Below, in pieces: positions 9,299-18,717 of a stretch of 64,000 bases of DNA. Each line of letters opens with the position of its first letter. Within the stretch, counting starts at the first letter, position 1. The notes under the pieces were generated by a model that searched no databases, was not told the origin of the DNA, and was given only the letters and a program-made list of their open reading frames with translations. The stretch lies in contig JBDRTY010000004.1 of NCBI GenBank assembly GCA_039801085.1, positions 43,666-107,665 on the forward strand. The letters run 5' to 3'. The DNA is from a candidate division WOR-3 bacterium (lineage in GTDB: Bacteria; Hydrothermota; Tepidihabitantia; Tepidihabitantales; Tepidihabitantaceae). Position numbers and translations under genes: made by a program.

Positions 9299-9965
9299 CG
9301 AAGCGCGAAGATTACTTGAACTATTCGGCACCCGTATTGACCTCTATAAAATCGGTATCGATCTCTGGGTAAAATGCGGACCGGAACTCGTCCGCGAATT
9401 CATCGCCGCCGGCGCCGGGGTATTTCTTGACCTGAAATTCTCCGACATCCCTTCAGTAGTAGAAAAGGCGGTCAGCGCGGCAACCGAACTTGGTGTTCAG
9501 ATGATGACCGTGCACGCCATGGGCGGGGCGGAAATGATGCTTGCCGCTACCCGCGCTGCCCGAGAAACTTCCGAACAGATCGGCAGACAGAAACCGCTGG
9601 TGATTGCGGTCACGGTTCTGACCAGCCTTGACCGCACCGCACTCACCCAGATTACCGGATTTTCCCAAGAGGTGGAAAACCGGGTGCTGGCGCTGGCAGA
9701 ACTTGCCCAGAGTGTAGGCTGTGACGGAGTCGTAGCTTCTCCAAGAGAAATCCGCCCGCTGAAAAAAAGGTGCGGACCGAAATTCATTGTCGTAACTCCG
9801 GGAATTCGGCTAAAAAAGGAACCCGATGATGATCAGCAACGCTTCCTTACTCCTCAGGAAGCAGCACAGGCTGGCGCCGACTACATTGTGGTTGGCAGAC
9901 CGGTTTACCAGGCGGCCGACCCTTTGACGGCACTTGAGCAAATCAGAGCCCAAATCGGGAGGTAA
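9258..9965 (+). CDS. pyrF: Orotidine 5'-phosphate decarboxylase
   Basis: 235 residues. It decarboxylates OMP to UMP, the last step of de novo UMP synthesis. The start LILALNVAG, the LYKIGIDLW strand and the catalytic FLDLKFSDIPSVV motif (Lys between the Asp pair) are diagnostic. The C-terminal VTPGIRL and ADYIVVGRPVYQA bind phosphate. The ATG is preceded by GAGGTG at about 6 nt. It overlaps pyrD by 41 nt, and the pyrE start follows its stop by 2 nt. Confidence 0.95.
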   Translation: MTRLILALNVAGTDEARRLLELFGTRIDLYKIGIDLWVKCGPELVREFIAAGAGVFLDLKFSDIPSVVEKAVSAATELGVQMMTVHAMGGAEMMLAATRAARETSEQIGRQKPLVIAVTVLTSLDRTALTQITGFSQEVENRVLALAELAQSVGCDGVVASPREIRPLKKRCGPKFIVVTPGIRLKKEPDDDQQRFLTPQEAAQAGADYIVVGRPVYQAADPLTALEQIRAQIGR

Positions 9966-9967
9966 AA

Positions 9968-10537
9968 ATGGAGAACGACCTAGGTACAATTTTGCGAAAA
10001 TATGGTGTCCTTCGAACCGGCCACTTTCTTTTGACATCCGGACTGCATTCAGACCGGTATTTTGAAAAATTCCGCATCCTTGAACAACCTAGGCTGTGTG
10101 AACTGTTTGCGCGGTTGATTGCAGATCACTATCGCCCAGCCGGAGCCACGATCGTCTGCGGCCCGACTACCGGCGGGGCGATCATCGCCTACGAAGTTGC
10201 CCGCCAACTTGATACCCGCTGCATCATTGCTGAAAAATCGGAGACCGGCAGAAAAATCGGCCGCGGCTTTGTAGTCACTCCTGCTGATCGGATTCTCATT
10301 GTCGACGATGTTCTGACTACCGGAGGCTCAATTAGAGATACGATCGCCGCGTTACAGGCGACTGGTGCCGGCATTGTCGGTATCGGAGTATTCATCAACC
10401 GCAGTCGTGGGGGTTCGCTGCCCTATCCACTCTTCAGCGCCTACTCCGAACCACTCAATACCTATGAACCTCAACACTGTCCCCTCTGTCATAGAGGACT
10501 GCCGCTGGAAATCCCGGGCAGATCGGATAAAAACTGA
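9968..10537 (+). CDS. pyrE: Orotate phosphoribosyltransferase
   Basis: 189 residues. It joins orotate and PRPP to give OMP. The PRPP-binding loop ILIVDDVLTTGGSI is at about residues 100-113. The N-terminal TGHFLLTSGLHSDRYFEK segment and the C-terminal CPLCHRGLPLEIPG tail match the long-tailed PyrE group. With pyrK, pyrD and pyrF it completes the last three steps of UMP synthesis. No pyrB, pyrC or carAB is in the window. It is the last gene of the operon that began at 6238. Confidence 0.95.
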   Translation: MENDLGTILRKYGVLRTGHFLLTSGLHSDRYFEKFRILEQPRLCELFARLIADHYRPAGATIVCGPTTGGAIIAYEVARQLDTRCIIAEKSETGRKIGRGFVVTPADRILIVDDVLTTGGSIRDTIAALQATGAGIVGIGVFINRSRGGSLPYPLFSAYSEPLNTYEPQHCPLCHRGLPLEIPGRSDKN

Positions 10538-10548
10538 ACAGATTTAAC

Positions 10549-10577
10549 TTGACAGAGAAATGGATATATTGTAAATT
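10549..10577 (+). promoter_or_regulatory. pal operon promoter, leadered type
   Basis: TTGACA (10549-10554), 17-nt spacer, TAAATT (10572-10577). Transcription should start near 10584, leaving a leader of about 60 nt that ends in AAAGGAGG ahead of the ATG at 10646. It is the likely driver of pal through tolA and perhaps lemA-htpX. Confidence 0.7.
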
Positions 10578-10645
10578 TATTTTAAATCAGTCGTTGTAAT
10601 GCAATTATAAGTGTGCAGTTTTAAACAAGAGCAAAGGAGGAACAG

Positions 10646-11146
10646 ATGAAAACAGCACTGAAACTCACTACCCTGCTGTTAGGTATCTTCCTCATTCTGG
10701 CTGTCGGCGGCTGCCCTAAAAAATGTGTTAAGCCGGTCGCCGAGGAACCGGTTGTTGTTGAACAGCCGAAGGAAGAATCAGTTGAAACAGCCCCCAAAGT
10801 CACTCTGAATCTGCAGACGATTTATTTTGACTTTGACAAATCGGAAATCCGGCCTGGCGATGCTCAGATTCTCCAGCGCAATGCTGACCAGATTAAACAG
10901 GCAGTCAATCAGGGACAGAAATTTACCGTTACGATTGAGGGGCACTGCTGTCCGATCGGGACTTCAGAATATAACATGGCGCTGGGTCAGCGCCGGGCAG
11001 AAGCGGCCAAGGCATATCTGGTGAAACTGGGTGTCGACGGCTCAATCCTCAACACCATTAGTTACGGTGAAGAACGGTTGGTTACAACAGATGAGGCTCA
11101 ATATCATCTGAACCGGCGGTGTGAATTCAAGGTATCTGAAAAGTAA
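10646..11146 (+). CDS. pal: Pal-like OmpA-domain lipoprotein
   Basis: 166 residues. The signal peptide ends at VGGC, a lipobox, so the protein is probably anchored in the outer membrane. A short proline/glutamate linker leads into an OmpA-like peptidoglycan-binding domain (IYFDFDKSEIRPG to the C-terminus). The position of the usual Asp of the GHxDxxGTxEYN motif, which in the family contacts diaminopimelate, is cysteine here (GHCCPIGTSEYN). The partner Arg (LGQRRAEA) is kept. The context (cpoB, tolQ, tolR, tolA downstream) identifies it as the Pal of a Tol-Pal system. It has a clear AGGAGG site. Confidence 0.92.
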   Translation: MKTALKLTTLLLGIFLILAVGGCPKKCVKPVAEEPVVVEQPKEESVETAPKVTLNLQTIYFDFDKSEIRPGDAQILQRNADQIKQAVNQGQKFTVTIEGHCCPIGTSEYNMALGQRRAEAAKAYLVKLGVDGSILNTISYGEERLVTTDEAQYHLNRRCEFKVSEK

Positions 11147-11163
11147 CACTGATAAGATGCTTG

Positions 11164-11922
11164 ATGACAGCCAGTAGGTCTTTGTATCCTGCCGTTATAT
11201 CACTGGCGGCATCGGGCCTGCTGGCTGTCTTTCTTTTTCCGGGTTGCGCCGTGCAGCGCGAGTATGTCCGCCGTGGTCTGCTGCTGGATTCAATTAATGT
11301 CCAGCTCCGACGCATTGAGCAACAGCAGCAACTGCAGTACAAGGAACTTGTGCAATCCCGGGCTGAGGTGCTGACGCTGATTGAACAGCTGGGGAATAGA
11401 ATCGGAGAAGTGGATGCGGAACTGGGAGATATGGAGGACCGGATTGAAAGGATTGGCCGGCGGTTAGGTGCCTGGCAGGGTACTCTGCTGGCAGATAGCC
11501 TAAACTCTCAACCCGCCATCACGAAGGTGGACAGCTCGGTAGCCCGCATCGACCCGGACGTGATTTACAACACCGCATATCTTGATTTCACCCGGACTAA
11601 CTATCAGGTAGCAATTACCGGCTTCCGTCGGTTCATCCAGCTTTTTCCCTCAAGTGATCTTGCCGACAATGCCCAGTACTGGATCGGCGAATGCTTCTAC
11701 TCATTAAATCAGTTAGACAGTGCCTTAACAGAATTTAACCGGGTCCGGGAAAAATATCCCAATGGTAACAAGGTGCCGGCTGCCCTTTATAAGATGGGAC
11801 TGATCTACCAGCTGCTTGGTAAAGGTGCGCTGGCAAAGACTAAATTTGAAGAAATTGTTTCTGGATTTCCCGACAGTCCGGAGGCAAAACTGGCGCAGGA
11901 GCGCCTGAAAAACTGGCGCTGA
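11164..11922 (+). CDS. CpoB/YbgF-like TPR lipoprotein
   Basis: About 252 residues. The signal sequence ends in FLFPGCAV, a probable lipobox. A coiled-coil region (about residues 25-90, rich in Gln, Glu and Leu heptads) is followed by three TPR-like repeats (YNTAYLDFTRTNYQVAITGF, then AQYWIGECFYSLNQLDSAL). This coiled coil plus TPR layout matches YbgF/CpoB, which links the Tol system to peptidoglycan synthesis. The ATG at 11164 is preferred to an adjacent TTG. It lies between pal and tolQ, as expected for this family. Confidence 0.85.
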   Translation: MTASRSLYPAVISLAASGLLAVFLFPGCAVQREYVRRGLLLDSINVQLRRIEQQQQLQYKELVQSRAEVLTLIEQLGNRIGEVDAELGDMEDRIERIGRRLGAWQGTLLADSLNSQPAITKVDSSVARIDPDVIYNTAYLDFTRTNYQVAITGFRRFIQLFPSSDLADNAQYWIGECFYSLNQLDSALTEFNRVREKYPNGNKVPAALYKMGLIYQLLGKGALAKTKFEEIVSGFPDSPEAKLAQERLKNWR

Positions 11923-11932
11923 TTACTACCTG

Positions 11933-12649
11933 ATGACAAACCAGAGTTTCTTTGCCCCGTTTCTCAATGCCGGTCTTTTTGCCGTGATCATCCTCAGCAT
12001 TCTCTTGCTGATGTCGATCATTTCGTGGGCGATCTTCTTTCGCAAAATCCGCCAATTCCGCCGGGCACGTTCCCAAACCCGTGCCTTGCTGGAGAATTTC
12101 AATATCCGTCGTGAGTTAACCAGCCTTTCCGAGCTCTCAAAACTCTTTCCGGCATCGCCGCTCGTTCCGCTCCTGACCGCAGCCATTGAAGAATGGCAGG
12201 TTCTCAGGAACGAATTTTCCAACCACAACCGTGAAGACAATCTGAATCTGCTCGTACCAAACATCACTGAAGCTATGGAACGGGCAGCTTCCCGAACCCT
12301 TGAACAGCTTGAAAGTTCATTGCCATTTCTGGCAATCACCACCATGGTAGCACCTTTTCTCGGCCTGTTGGGTACGGTCCAGGGGGTACTGAGAACATTC
12401 CTTTCGCTGCGAGGCGCTCAGCTTCCGACTCTACAATTGATCGCACCGGGCATATCGGACGCACTGGTGACAACAGTAATGGGACTTTTGGTAGCAATAC
12501 CTGCTGCTCTATTTTACAACTATTTTGTCGGACAGGCTAGAAATCTTGAGGGCGAAATGGACCGGTTTATATCTGAACTAACGGGGATTTTCCGCCTTGA
12601 GGCCTGCCGTGTATCTTCTCTCGAAAATCAGAATACCGATGCAAAATAA
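11933..12649 (+). CDS. tolQ: TolQ/ExbB-family proton channel protein
   Basis: 238 residues with three transmembrane helices: one near residues 15-37, and a pair around residues 135-160 and 175-200. The family motif APFLGLLGTVQGVLRTF lies in the second helix region. It forms the proton channel with TolR in the inner membrane. The gene follows cpoB by 10 nt and overlaps tolR by 11 nt, so the motor subunits are translationally linked. Confidence 0.92.
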   Translation: MTNQSFFAPFLNAGLFAVIILSILLLMSIISWAIFFRKIRQFRRARSQTRALLENFNIRRELTSLSELSKLFPASPLVPLLTAAIEEWQVLRNEFSNHNREDNLNLLVPNITEAMERAASRTLEQLESSLPFLAITTMVAPFLGLLGTVQGVLRTFLSLRGAQLPTLQLIAPGISDALVTTVMGLLVAIPAALFYNYFVGQARNLEGEMDRFISELTGIFRLEACRVSSLENQNTDAK

Positions 12650-13058
12650 ACGCACCCGTCAGCCTCGTCTTAAATTTCTTGCCGAAATGAACATTACTTC
12701 ACTGGCTGATGTCAGTTTTACTCTGATGATCATCTTTCTGATCGCCGGTGTATCAACTGCTCTCAGCCGACAGCAGGGCATCGATCTCGAACTTCCCCGA
12801 ACTTCCCGCCCTCAGCCCCAGCCGCAAGCAGGGCTGGTAATTTCTGTAAAAGCTGATGGTCAAATCTTCATCAACACCAAATCAGTCTCCCTTACCGGGT
12901 TCGGCAAGGCACTGGCAGCCACACTTGCCCAGAATGAATATCACCAGGTTTATCTTCACGCCGACCGCCGCGTCGACTACGGGACGATAATGGAGATTCT
13001 CGGTATCATCCGGGAACAGGGAATTACGAACATCGGCCTTACTGCGCTGCCAAAATAA
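12639..13058 (+). CDS. tolR: TolR/ExbD-family protein
   Basis: 139 residues from the ATG at 12639; an upstream in-frame start at 12597 would lie inside tolQ. One transmembrane helix carries the functional aspartate: NITSLADVSFTLMIIFLI. The periplasmic part has the usual ExbD fold (GIDLELPRTS, then VVISVKADGQIFINTK-like strands). The aspartate is intact here, unlike one of the ExbD proteins at 26.3 kb. Confidence 0.92.
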   Translation: MQNKRTRQPRLKFLAEMNITSLADVSFTLMIIFLIAGVSTALSRQQGIDLELPRTSRPQPQPQAGLVISVKADGQIFINTKSVSLTGFGKALAATLAQNEYHQVYLHADRRVDYGTIMEILGIIREQGITNIGLTALPK

Positions 13059-13071
13059 ACCATTCAGTCTG

Positions 13072-13650
13072 ATGAAACGTGAGTTATTAATATCCTTTGC
13101 CGGTCATATCGGAATCCTAATTTTCTTCGGCATAGTCAGTGGCTTCCGGCAGCAACGCCGTGATTCACTGCGACCTTCAATAATTACAGTTCAGATCCTG
13201 CGTAGTCACGAACCGGCAACCGGAAAATCAGAGCCGGCAACGCAACTTCTGCAAACACCTCCCAAACCGGTGACATCAAAAAAGACGCCGGAAAAAGCGA
13301 AAAATACCCCTCCCCCGAAAACCGAAGTAATCCGGGGCGCGGGACTCGGTGCCAAAATTGAGGGAGTATCCGCCCTCGGATACAATTTTTATCTTCAGCA
13401 GATGCTGGAACGAATTGCCAGCAACTGGCAGGACCCTTATTCAGGCAGTGCAAGAAATATCAAAACAACCGTGGTTTTTGTTATTGAGCGCAGCGGACTT
13501 ATTTCTGAGATTAAAATTGAAAACGGCTCGGGTGATCCCCTGTTTGACGAATCCTGTCTCCGGGCGGTGATCATCACAAAGAAATTGCCACCGCTTCCGG
13601 ACGAATTCACTGCCCCACGGCTCAAAATCCATCTGGAATTTGAACGGTAA
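13072..13650 (+). CDS. TolA/TonB-family energy transducer
   Basis: 192 residues. An N-terminal membrane anchor (LLISFAGHIGILIFFGIVSG) is followed by a Lys/Pro/Thr-rich linker (about residues 45-90) and a TonB/TolA C-terminal domain (VFVIERSGLISEIKIENG, then DPLFDESCLRAV). It spans the periplasm and couples the TolQR motor to Pal or an outer-membrane target. By position after tolR it functions as TolA; by sequence the C-terminal domain is closer to the TonB type. It is 13 nt after tolR. Confidence 0.85.
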   Translation: MKRELLISFAGHIGILIFFGIVSGFRQQRRDSLRPSIITVQILRSHEPATGKSEPATQLLQTPPKPVTSKKTPEKAKNTPPPKTEVIRGAGLGAKIEGVSALGYNFYLQQMLERIASNWQDPYSGSARNIKTTVVFVIERSGLISEIKIENGSGDPLFDESCLRAVIITKKLPPLPDEFTAPRLKIHLEFER

Positions 13651-13677
13651 AAATGTATAAAAGAAGGGAGTAAGAAT

Positions 13678-14226
13678 ATGATCACAATAATAATTGCAAT
13701 CATCGCAGGATTGCTGATTCTATTAGCAATCGGCAGCTACAATCTGCTGGTAAGCAGTCGGAACCGGGTTAAAAACGGCTGGCATCAGATTGATGTCCAG
13801 CTGAAACGCCGGATTGATCTCATCCCCAACCTTGTAGAAACAGTCAAAGCTTACGCTGCCCACGAGCGCGAGGTTTTTGAAAAAATTGCCGAAGCCAGAA
13901 CCCAGGCAATTAACGCCCGCGGTCCCGGAGAGGCCGCCCGCGCCGACAGCCAGCTGACCTCTACACTGAAAACTCTCTTTGCGCTGGTCGAAAATTATCC
14001 GGACCTCAAGGCAAATCAGAACTTTATGCGGCTCCAGGAAGAACTCACTCATACTGAAAACAAAATTGCCTTTGCACGTCAGTTCTACAATGATGTCGTC
14101 CTGGACTACAACAACCGCGTTCAAATGTTCCCTACTAACATCATTGCCGCACTCTTCCGTTTCCAGCCTGCGGAATTTTATGAAATTCCTGAAACCGAAA
14201 GGGAAGTTCCCAAAGTTAATTTCTGA
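13678..14226 (+). CDS. lemA: LemA family protein
   Basis: 182 residues. An N-terminal membrane helix ([19 protein letters not shown]) is followed by the LemA helical domain: [24 protein letters not shown], then [17 protein letters not shown]. LemA proteins have an extracytoplasmic N-terminus and no clear biochemical role, and they frequently neighbour HtpX-type proteases. Here the htpX gene follows 6 nt later. An AGGGAG site precedes the ATG. Confidence 0.93.
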   Translation: MITIIIAIIAGLLILLAIGSYNLLVSSRNRVKNGWHQIDVQLKRRIDLIPNLVETVKAYAAHEREVFEKIAEARTQAINARGPGEAARADSQLTSTLKTLFALVENYPDLKANQNFMRLQEELTHTENKIAFARQFYNDVVLDYNNRVQMFPTNIIAALFRFQPAEFYEIPETEREVPKVNF

Positions 14227-14232
14227 GACATC

Positions 14233-15153
14233 ATGACCGGTCACGCCCATCTCTATCAGCTGATTAGCCGAAATAAACTTAAATCAGCGGTATTTATTAT
14301 TGCCTTCAGTATTCTACTTGGATTTGCTGGTTATACACTTGGATACCTGCTGAACTGGGGTGTTGAAGCTTATATCCTAGTAGGCATCTTTATTGTATTA
14401 TATAATCTGCTCCTGTATTACACATCGGACAGACTTGCGCTGGCGGTAAATCGTGCCCGGCCGGCCTCAACGGACGAATATTATGAGTTACACAATGTTG
14501 TTGAAGAGGTCGCACTGGCGGCCGGTATTCCCAAACCCCGCGTCTACGTCGTCGACGATGAAACACCTAATGCATTTGCCACCGGCCGTAACCCGGAAAA
14601 TGCCTCAGTTGCAGTCACCACCGGACTGCTGCAACAAATGAACCGTGAAGAACTTCAGGGGGTAATAGCTCATGAAGTCGCTCACATACGCAACTATGAC
14701 ATTCTGCTGATGACCATCGTTGCCATACTGGGGGGACTGCTGATTCTGTTCCGCGACATCATATTTCGCTGGGGGATATTTGCTGGAACCGGCCGGCGCC
14801 GTGATTCACGACGGGGTAGCGGTCAACTGGGGTTAATCCTTCTGCTTGTCGGCCTTGTGCTGGCACTGCTCTCCCCGATACTGATTATCCTGCTGCGGGC
14901 AGCTGTTTCCCGAGAACGGGAATATCTCGCTGATGCCACCGGTGCCTATATCGTGCGCAATCCCTACGGCTTGGCTAATGCACTGCGCAAAATCGGCAGT
15001 TGGACAGGCAGGCTGAAAACTGCATCAGACGCTACAGCCCACATGTTTACTGCGAACCCCTTCGGCAAAGACCGCAATACGAAAAACAATCTCTTTGCCA
15101 CCCACCCGCCCCTGGAAGAAAGAATTAAAAGACTGGAACAACTAACTTTTTGA
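14233..15153 (+). CDS. htpX: HtpX-like M48 membrane metalloprotease
   Basis: 306 residues with N-terminal transmembrane helices (about 18-75) and a further pair after the active site. The zinc motif is VIAHEVAHIRNYD, and the third ligand lies in SREREYLADATGA. Related proteases degrade misfolded inner-membrane proteins. The gene directly follows lemA and ends 30 nt from the convergent end of dnaE. No terminator hairpin is visible in that short gap. Confidence 0.93.
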   Translation: MTGHAHLYQLISRNKLKSAVFIIAFSILLGFAGYTLGYLLNWGVEAYILVGIFIVLYNLLLYYTSDRLALAVNRARPASTDEYYELHNVVEEVALAAGIPKPRVYVVDDETPNAFATGRNPENASVAVTTGLLQQMNREELQGVIAHEVAHIRNYDILLMTIVAILGGLLILFRDIIFRWGIFAGTGRRRDSRRGSGQLGLILLLVGLVLALLSPILIILLRAAVSREREYLADATGAYIVRNPYGLANALRKIGSWTGRLKTASDATAHMFTANPFGKDRNTKNNLFATHPPLEERIKRLEQLTF

Positions 15154-15185
15154 CCGCCATCAATAAAGATCCGAGCCAGCGAAAA

Positions 15186-18100
15186 TCAGGCTGAACGATT
15201 CGTTGAAAAAACAGCCGACTGCTGACTAAACTGGAGAGTTCCCGTCAACTTCAGACGATCCTGCCCCAGAAGCCTTACCAGTTCCTTTATAAGCTTATCT
15301 TCAATTCGCACTGAATATTCCTTCAGACGTAACTTACGCTTGGTTCCGTCAGTATTAGTGATGATAAGATAAACGGGAATTCTACCTGGATACTGTTTCA
15401 GAGCCACTTTGACTTCTGCGGTTTTTGACTGAGTCAATTCCTCAATCGGCAACTCAATAAACAGCCCCGAGATCAAATCGCGGGCTTGTGAGAATTCAAT
15501 AAATCCGGTCGCCCAGAGCTGAACCATTCCTGTCTTATCACCAGATTTTCCCTCACCTGATGGAGAACCGGCGCGCGGTTTTATCCGCCCCTGGACAATC
15601 ACCAGCTTATCCTTTACTAACAATTCCCGGTATCTCTCCAACAGATCGGAAAAAACCATTACCTCCACCGATGAGTTAAAATCCTCAATTATTAATACCA
15701 AATAATCGCGATTGCGCTTGTCTTTCCGGCTTCTTCTGTCAGTAATGATACCGCCGATCGCTACGAGCTCGTTTTCTCCTCGAACCCCGACCTCCTCAAT
15801 CGGTAGCAAATTCAGCGCCTGATACTCCAGCTGATACTTTCGCAACGGATGGGAAGAAAAATAAAAGCCGAATGCCTCCTTCTCCCATGAGAGAACGTTC
15901 ACGTCGTCATCTTCCTCAAATGTCAATTCTTCCCCTGTGCAACCCGCAGTGTCGGCCGCCGTTTCAAATAGATTGTACTGCTTGTCCAAATATAACAGCT
16001 TTTCCGAAGCTGCTTTGCTAATTTCCTTATCAATCCTATTCAAAAGTTTGGCTCGACTGGCTTCAAAACAGCTGAAAGCCCCGGCCTTGATTAGTGCTTC
16101 AATCGCCTTCCGGTTCACTTTGCCTCGCAGTCGAACGAGAAAATCGAGCAGATCTTTGAAAGACCCGCGTTCATTGCGTTCCTGAACAATTGCCACTGCA
16201 GCACCGACCCCGACATTTTTTAAACCGGCCAGCCCGTAACGAACATTATTGGCTTCCACGGTAAAATTGACATCGCTCGCATTAATATCCGGTGGTAAAA
16301 TTTTTATACCCATTCGCCTAGCTTCGGCAACAAAACTGGCAAGTTTATCAAAATTACCCAATTCACTAGTCAGGGTAGCAGCAATGAACTCTACCGGATA
16401 ATTGGCTTTAAGATAAGCAGTAAGGTAAGAAAGATAGGCATAACCGGCTGCATGTGACTTATTAAAACCATACCCGGCAAATTTCTCAAGGAGTTCAAAA
16501 ATTTTCGCTGCCTTTTCCCGGGGAATCCCGGCATGTCTCCAGCACCCGTTGATAAATGTCTCCCGTTGCGCTGCCATTTCCTCCGGCTTCTTTTTCCCCA
16601 TCGCCCGACGGAGCACATCTGCCTGTGCCAGCGTATAGCCGGCAAGAACCTGAGCCGCTTGCATCACCTGTTCCTGATAGATCATTATCCCGAAGGTTTC
16701 CTTGCACACTGGTTCCAGAAGCGGATGGTCGTACTCAATCGGAACAAAACCATTTTTCCGAGAAACATATTTTGGAATCAGATCCATCGGTCCCGGACGA
16801 TAAAGGGCGATAAGTGCAATAATATGCTCCAGACGCTCCGGTCGCGTCTTCTTACAAAGATCCCTCATCCCGGCACTTTCCAGCTGGAAAACGCCGACTG
16901 TCGCCCCCTGTTGCAACAGTTCATAAGTCGCCCGGTCCTCATAACTTACGTTCCGGATCGAAAAATCATTCACCCGGTATCTTATTAATTTCTCGGCTTC
17001 ATCTATAACAGTTAATGTCCGTAACCCCAGAACATCCATCTTCAATAAACCGATGTCATCTAGTGTATACATATCATACTGGGTACACACATCGGCACCG
17101 GGAGCTTTGTATAACGGAACGAGCTCCAACAGTGGACGGGGTGCAATAACAACCGCTGAGGCATGTACCGAGGCATGGCGGTTTAACCCTTCAATTTTCT
17201 TGGCGATATTCCAAAGTTCCTGATACACCGGTTGGGAACGGATAATCATTGCCAATTCCGTCACCTCTCGCTCCGCAGTTTCCAAGTCCATTCCCGGCGG
17301 AATTAATTTGGCAATTTGATCCGCCTCAGCAATTGAGATATCCAACACCCGGGCAACATCCCGGACTGCCTGTCGAGCCTGCATAGTTCCAAAAGTAATG
17401 ATTTGTGCCACTGAATCGTTGCCATACCGGTTACGAATATATTCGATCACTTCCCCCCGTCGCGCATCTGCAAAATCAACATCAACATCTGGAAGGGTGA
17501 TTCTTTCCGGAGATAGGAACCGTTCAAACAGAAGCCCGTAGCGTATCGGGTCAATCTCAGTGACCCCCAGACAATACAGCACCAGTGACCCACCAGCTGA
17601 ACCACGCCCCGGACCGACTGGAATACCATTATTGCGGGCATATTCAATAATATCCCGCACAATAAGAAAGTACCCGGCAAATCCCATCCTCTGAATAACC
17701 GACAGTTCGTATTCAAGCCGGTCCGTATGTTCCTGCGTTACTCGGGGATATCTTTTTTTCAAACCTTCGCGAGCAAGATATGTAAGGTATTCAAACTCAT
17801 TGCGGTAAGGCGCGGGCGGTTTGAAAGCAGGCAGATGAAATCTACGACTTTCAATATCCAGAACCAGTTCACAACGCTCAGCTACCATCCTGGTATTTCT
17901 GACTGCTGAAGGTAATTCCTGAAAGAGTTTTTCCATTTCCGTTCCTGACCGGAGATAGTAGCCACTGGCATTTAAACGGAGCCGATCCTTGTCCTTTAGG
18001 CGCTTACCGGTCTGAATGCACAACAAAACATCCTGAGCCCGGGCATCATCAGGTTTCAGATAATGACAGTCATTGGTTGCAACCAGAGGAATATCCAGTG

Positions 18101-18710
18101 CCTTTGCCAGCTCAGCAATATGAGGCAGAATTTTTTCCTGTTCTGGTAAACCGGTCCGCATTACCTCAAGATAGAAATTTTCTGATCCAAATATCTCCTG
18201 ATAGGTCGCAGCTGATGCCATTGCTGTCTGCAGATCATCGTGCAGAATATACCAGTTCACCTCACCTTTCAAGCATCCCGATAGTGCGATCAAACCTTCA
18301 TGATATCTGCTTAAAAGCTCTTTATCAACCCGTGGTTTGTAATAAAATCCTTCCAGATAGCCCAGAGAAACGAGTTTTATTAAATTGTGATATCCTGTTT
18401 CATTTTTGCACAGAAGAGTAAGGTGAAAGCTGGCTTCGGGAATATCACTTCTTATTTCCCGCTCGCGCCGATTCCGGGGAGCAACATATACTTCAGCGCC
18501 GATTATCGGCTTTAAACCTGCATTCCGTGCCGCCTTGTAGAATTTAACCGCCCCAAACATATTGCCATGATCAGTTAAAGCCAGTGCCGTCATCCCCATC
18601 TCCTTTGCTTGCAATACCAGCTCTTCAATTTTAGCTGCTCCATCCAGAAGACTGTATTCAGAATGGACGTGGAGATGGATAAAATCGACGCCTCTTGTGT
18701 TGGGGGGCAT
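15186..18710 (-). CDS. dnaE: DNA polymerase III alpha subunit
   Basis: 1174 residues. An N-terminal PHP domain starts FIHLHVHSEYSLLDGA. The polymerase active site shows LPDVDVDFADARR and upstream GPGRGSAGGS. Helix-hairpin-helix, OB-fold and C-terminal regions follow at normal DnaE length. It is the replicative polymerase. The ATG at 18710 is chosen because a near-consensus promoter ends 7 nt before it; a longer in-frame reading to 18821 would run through that promoter. The gene would therefore be read from a leaderless mRNA. It converges with htpX. Confidence 0.97.
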   Translation of the reverse strand: MPPNTRGVDFIHLHVHSEYSLLDGAAKIEELVLQAKEMGMTALALTDHGNMFGAVKFYKAARNAGLKPIIGAEVYVAPRNRREREIRSDIPEASFHLTLLCKNETGYHNLIKLVSLGYLEGFYYKPRVDKELLSRYHEGLIALSGCLKGEVNWYILHDDLQTAMASAATYQEIFGSENFYLEVMRTGLPEQEKILPHIAELAKALDIPLVATNDCHYLKPDDARAQDVLLCIQTGKRLKDKDRLRLNASGYYLRSGTEMEKLFQELPSAVRNTRMVAERCELVLDIESRRFHLPAFKPPAPYRNEFEYLTYLAREGLKKRYPRVTQEHTDRLEYELSVIQRMGFAGYFLIVRDIIEYARNNGIPVGPGRGSAGGSLVLYCLGVTEIDPIRYGLLFERFLSPERITLPDVDVDFADARRGEVIEYIRNRYGNDSVAQIITFGTMQARQAVRDVARVLDISIAEADQIAKLIPPGMDLETAEREVTELAMIIRSQPVYQELWNIAKKIEGLNRHASVHASAVVIAPRPLLELVPLYKAPGADVCTQYDMYTLDDIGLLKMDVLGLRTLTVIDEAEKLIRYRVNDFSIRNVSYEDRATYELLQQGATVGVFQLESAGMRDLCKKTRPERLEHIIALIALYRPGPMDLIPKYVSRKNGFVPIEYDHPLLEPVCKETFGIMIYQEQVMQAAQVLAGYTLAQADVLRRAMGKKKPEEMAAQRETFINGCWRHAGIPREKAAKIFELLEKFAGYGFNKSHAAGYAYLSYLTAYLKANYPVEFIAATLTSELGNFDKLASFVAEARRMGIKILPPDINASDVNFTVEANNVRYGLAGLKNVGVGAAVAIVQERNERGSFKDLLDFLVRLRGKVNRKAIEALIKAGAFSCFEASRAKLLNRIDKEISKAASEKLLYLDKQYNLFETAADTAGCTGEELTFEEDDDVNVLSWEKEAFGFYFSSHPLRKYQLEYQALNLLPIEEVGVRGENELVAIGGIITDRRSRKDKRNRDYLVLIIEDFNSSVEVMVFSDLLERYRELLVKDKLVIVQGRIKPRAGSPSGEGKSGDKTGMVQLWATGFIEFSQARDLISGLFIELPIEELTQSKTAEVKVALKQYPGRIPVYLIITNTDGTKRKLRLKEYSVRIEDKLIKELVRLLGQDRLKLTGTLQFSQQSAVFSTNRSA

Positions 18711-18717
18711 ATTATAT

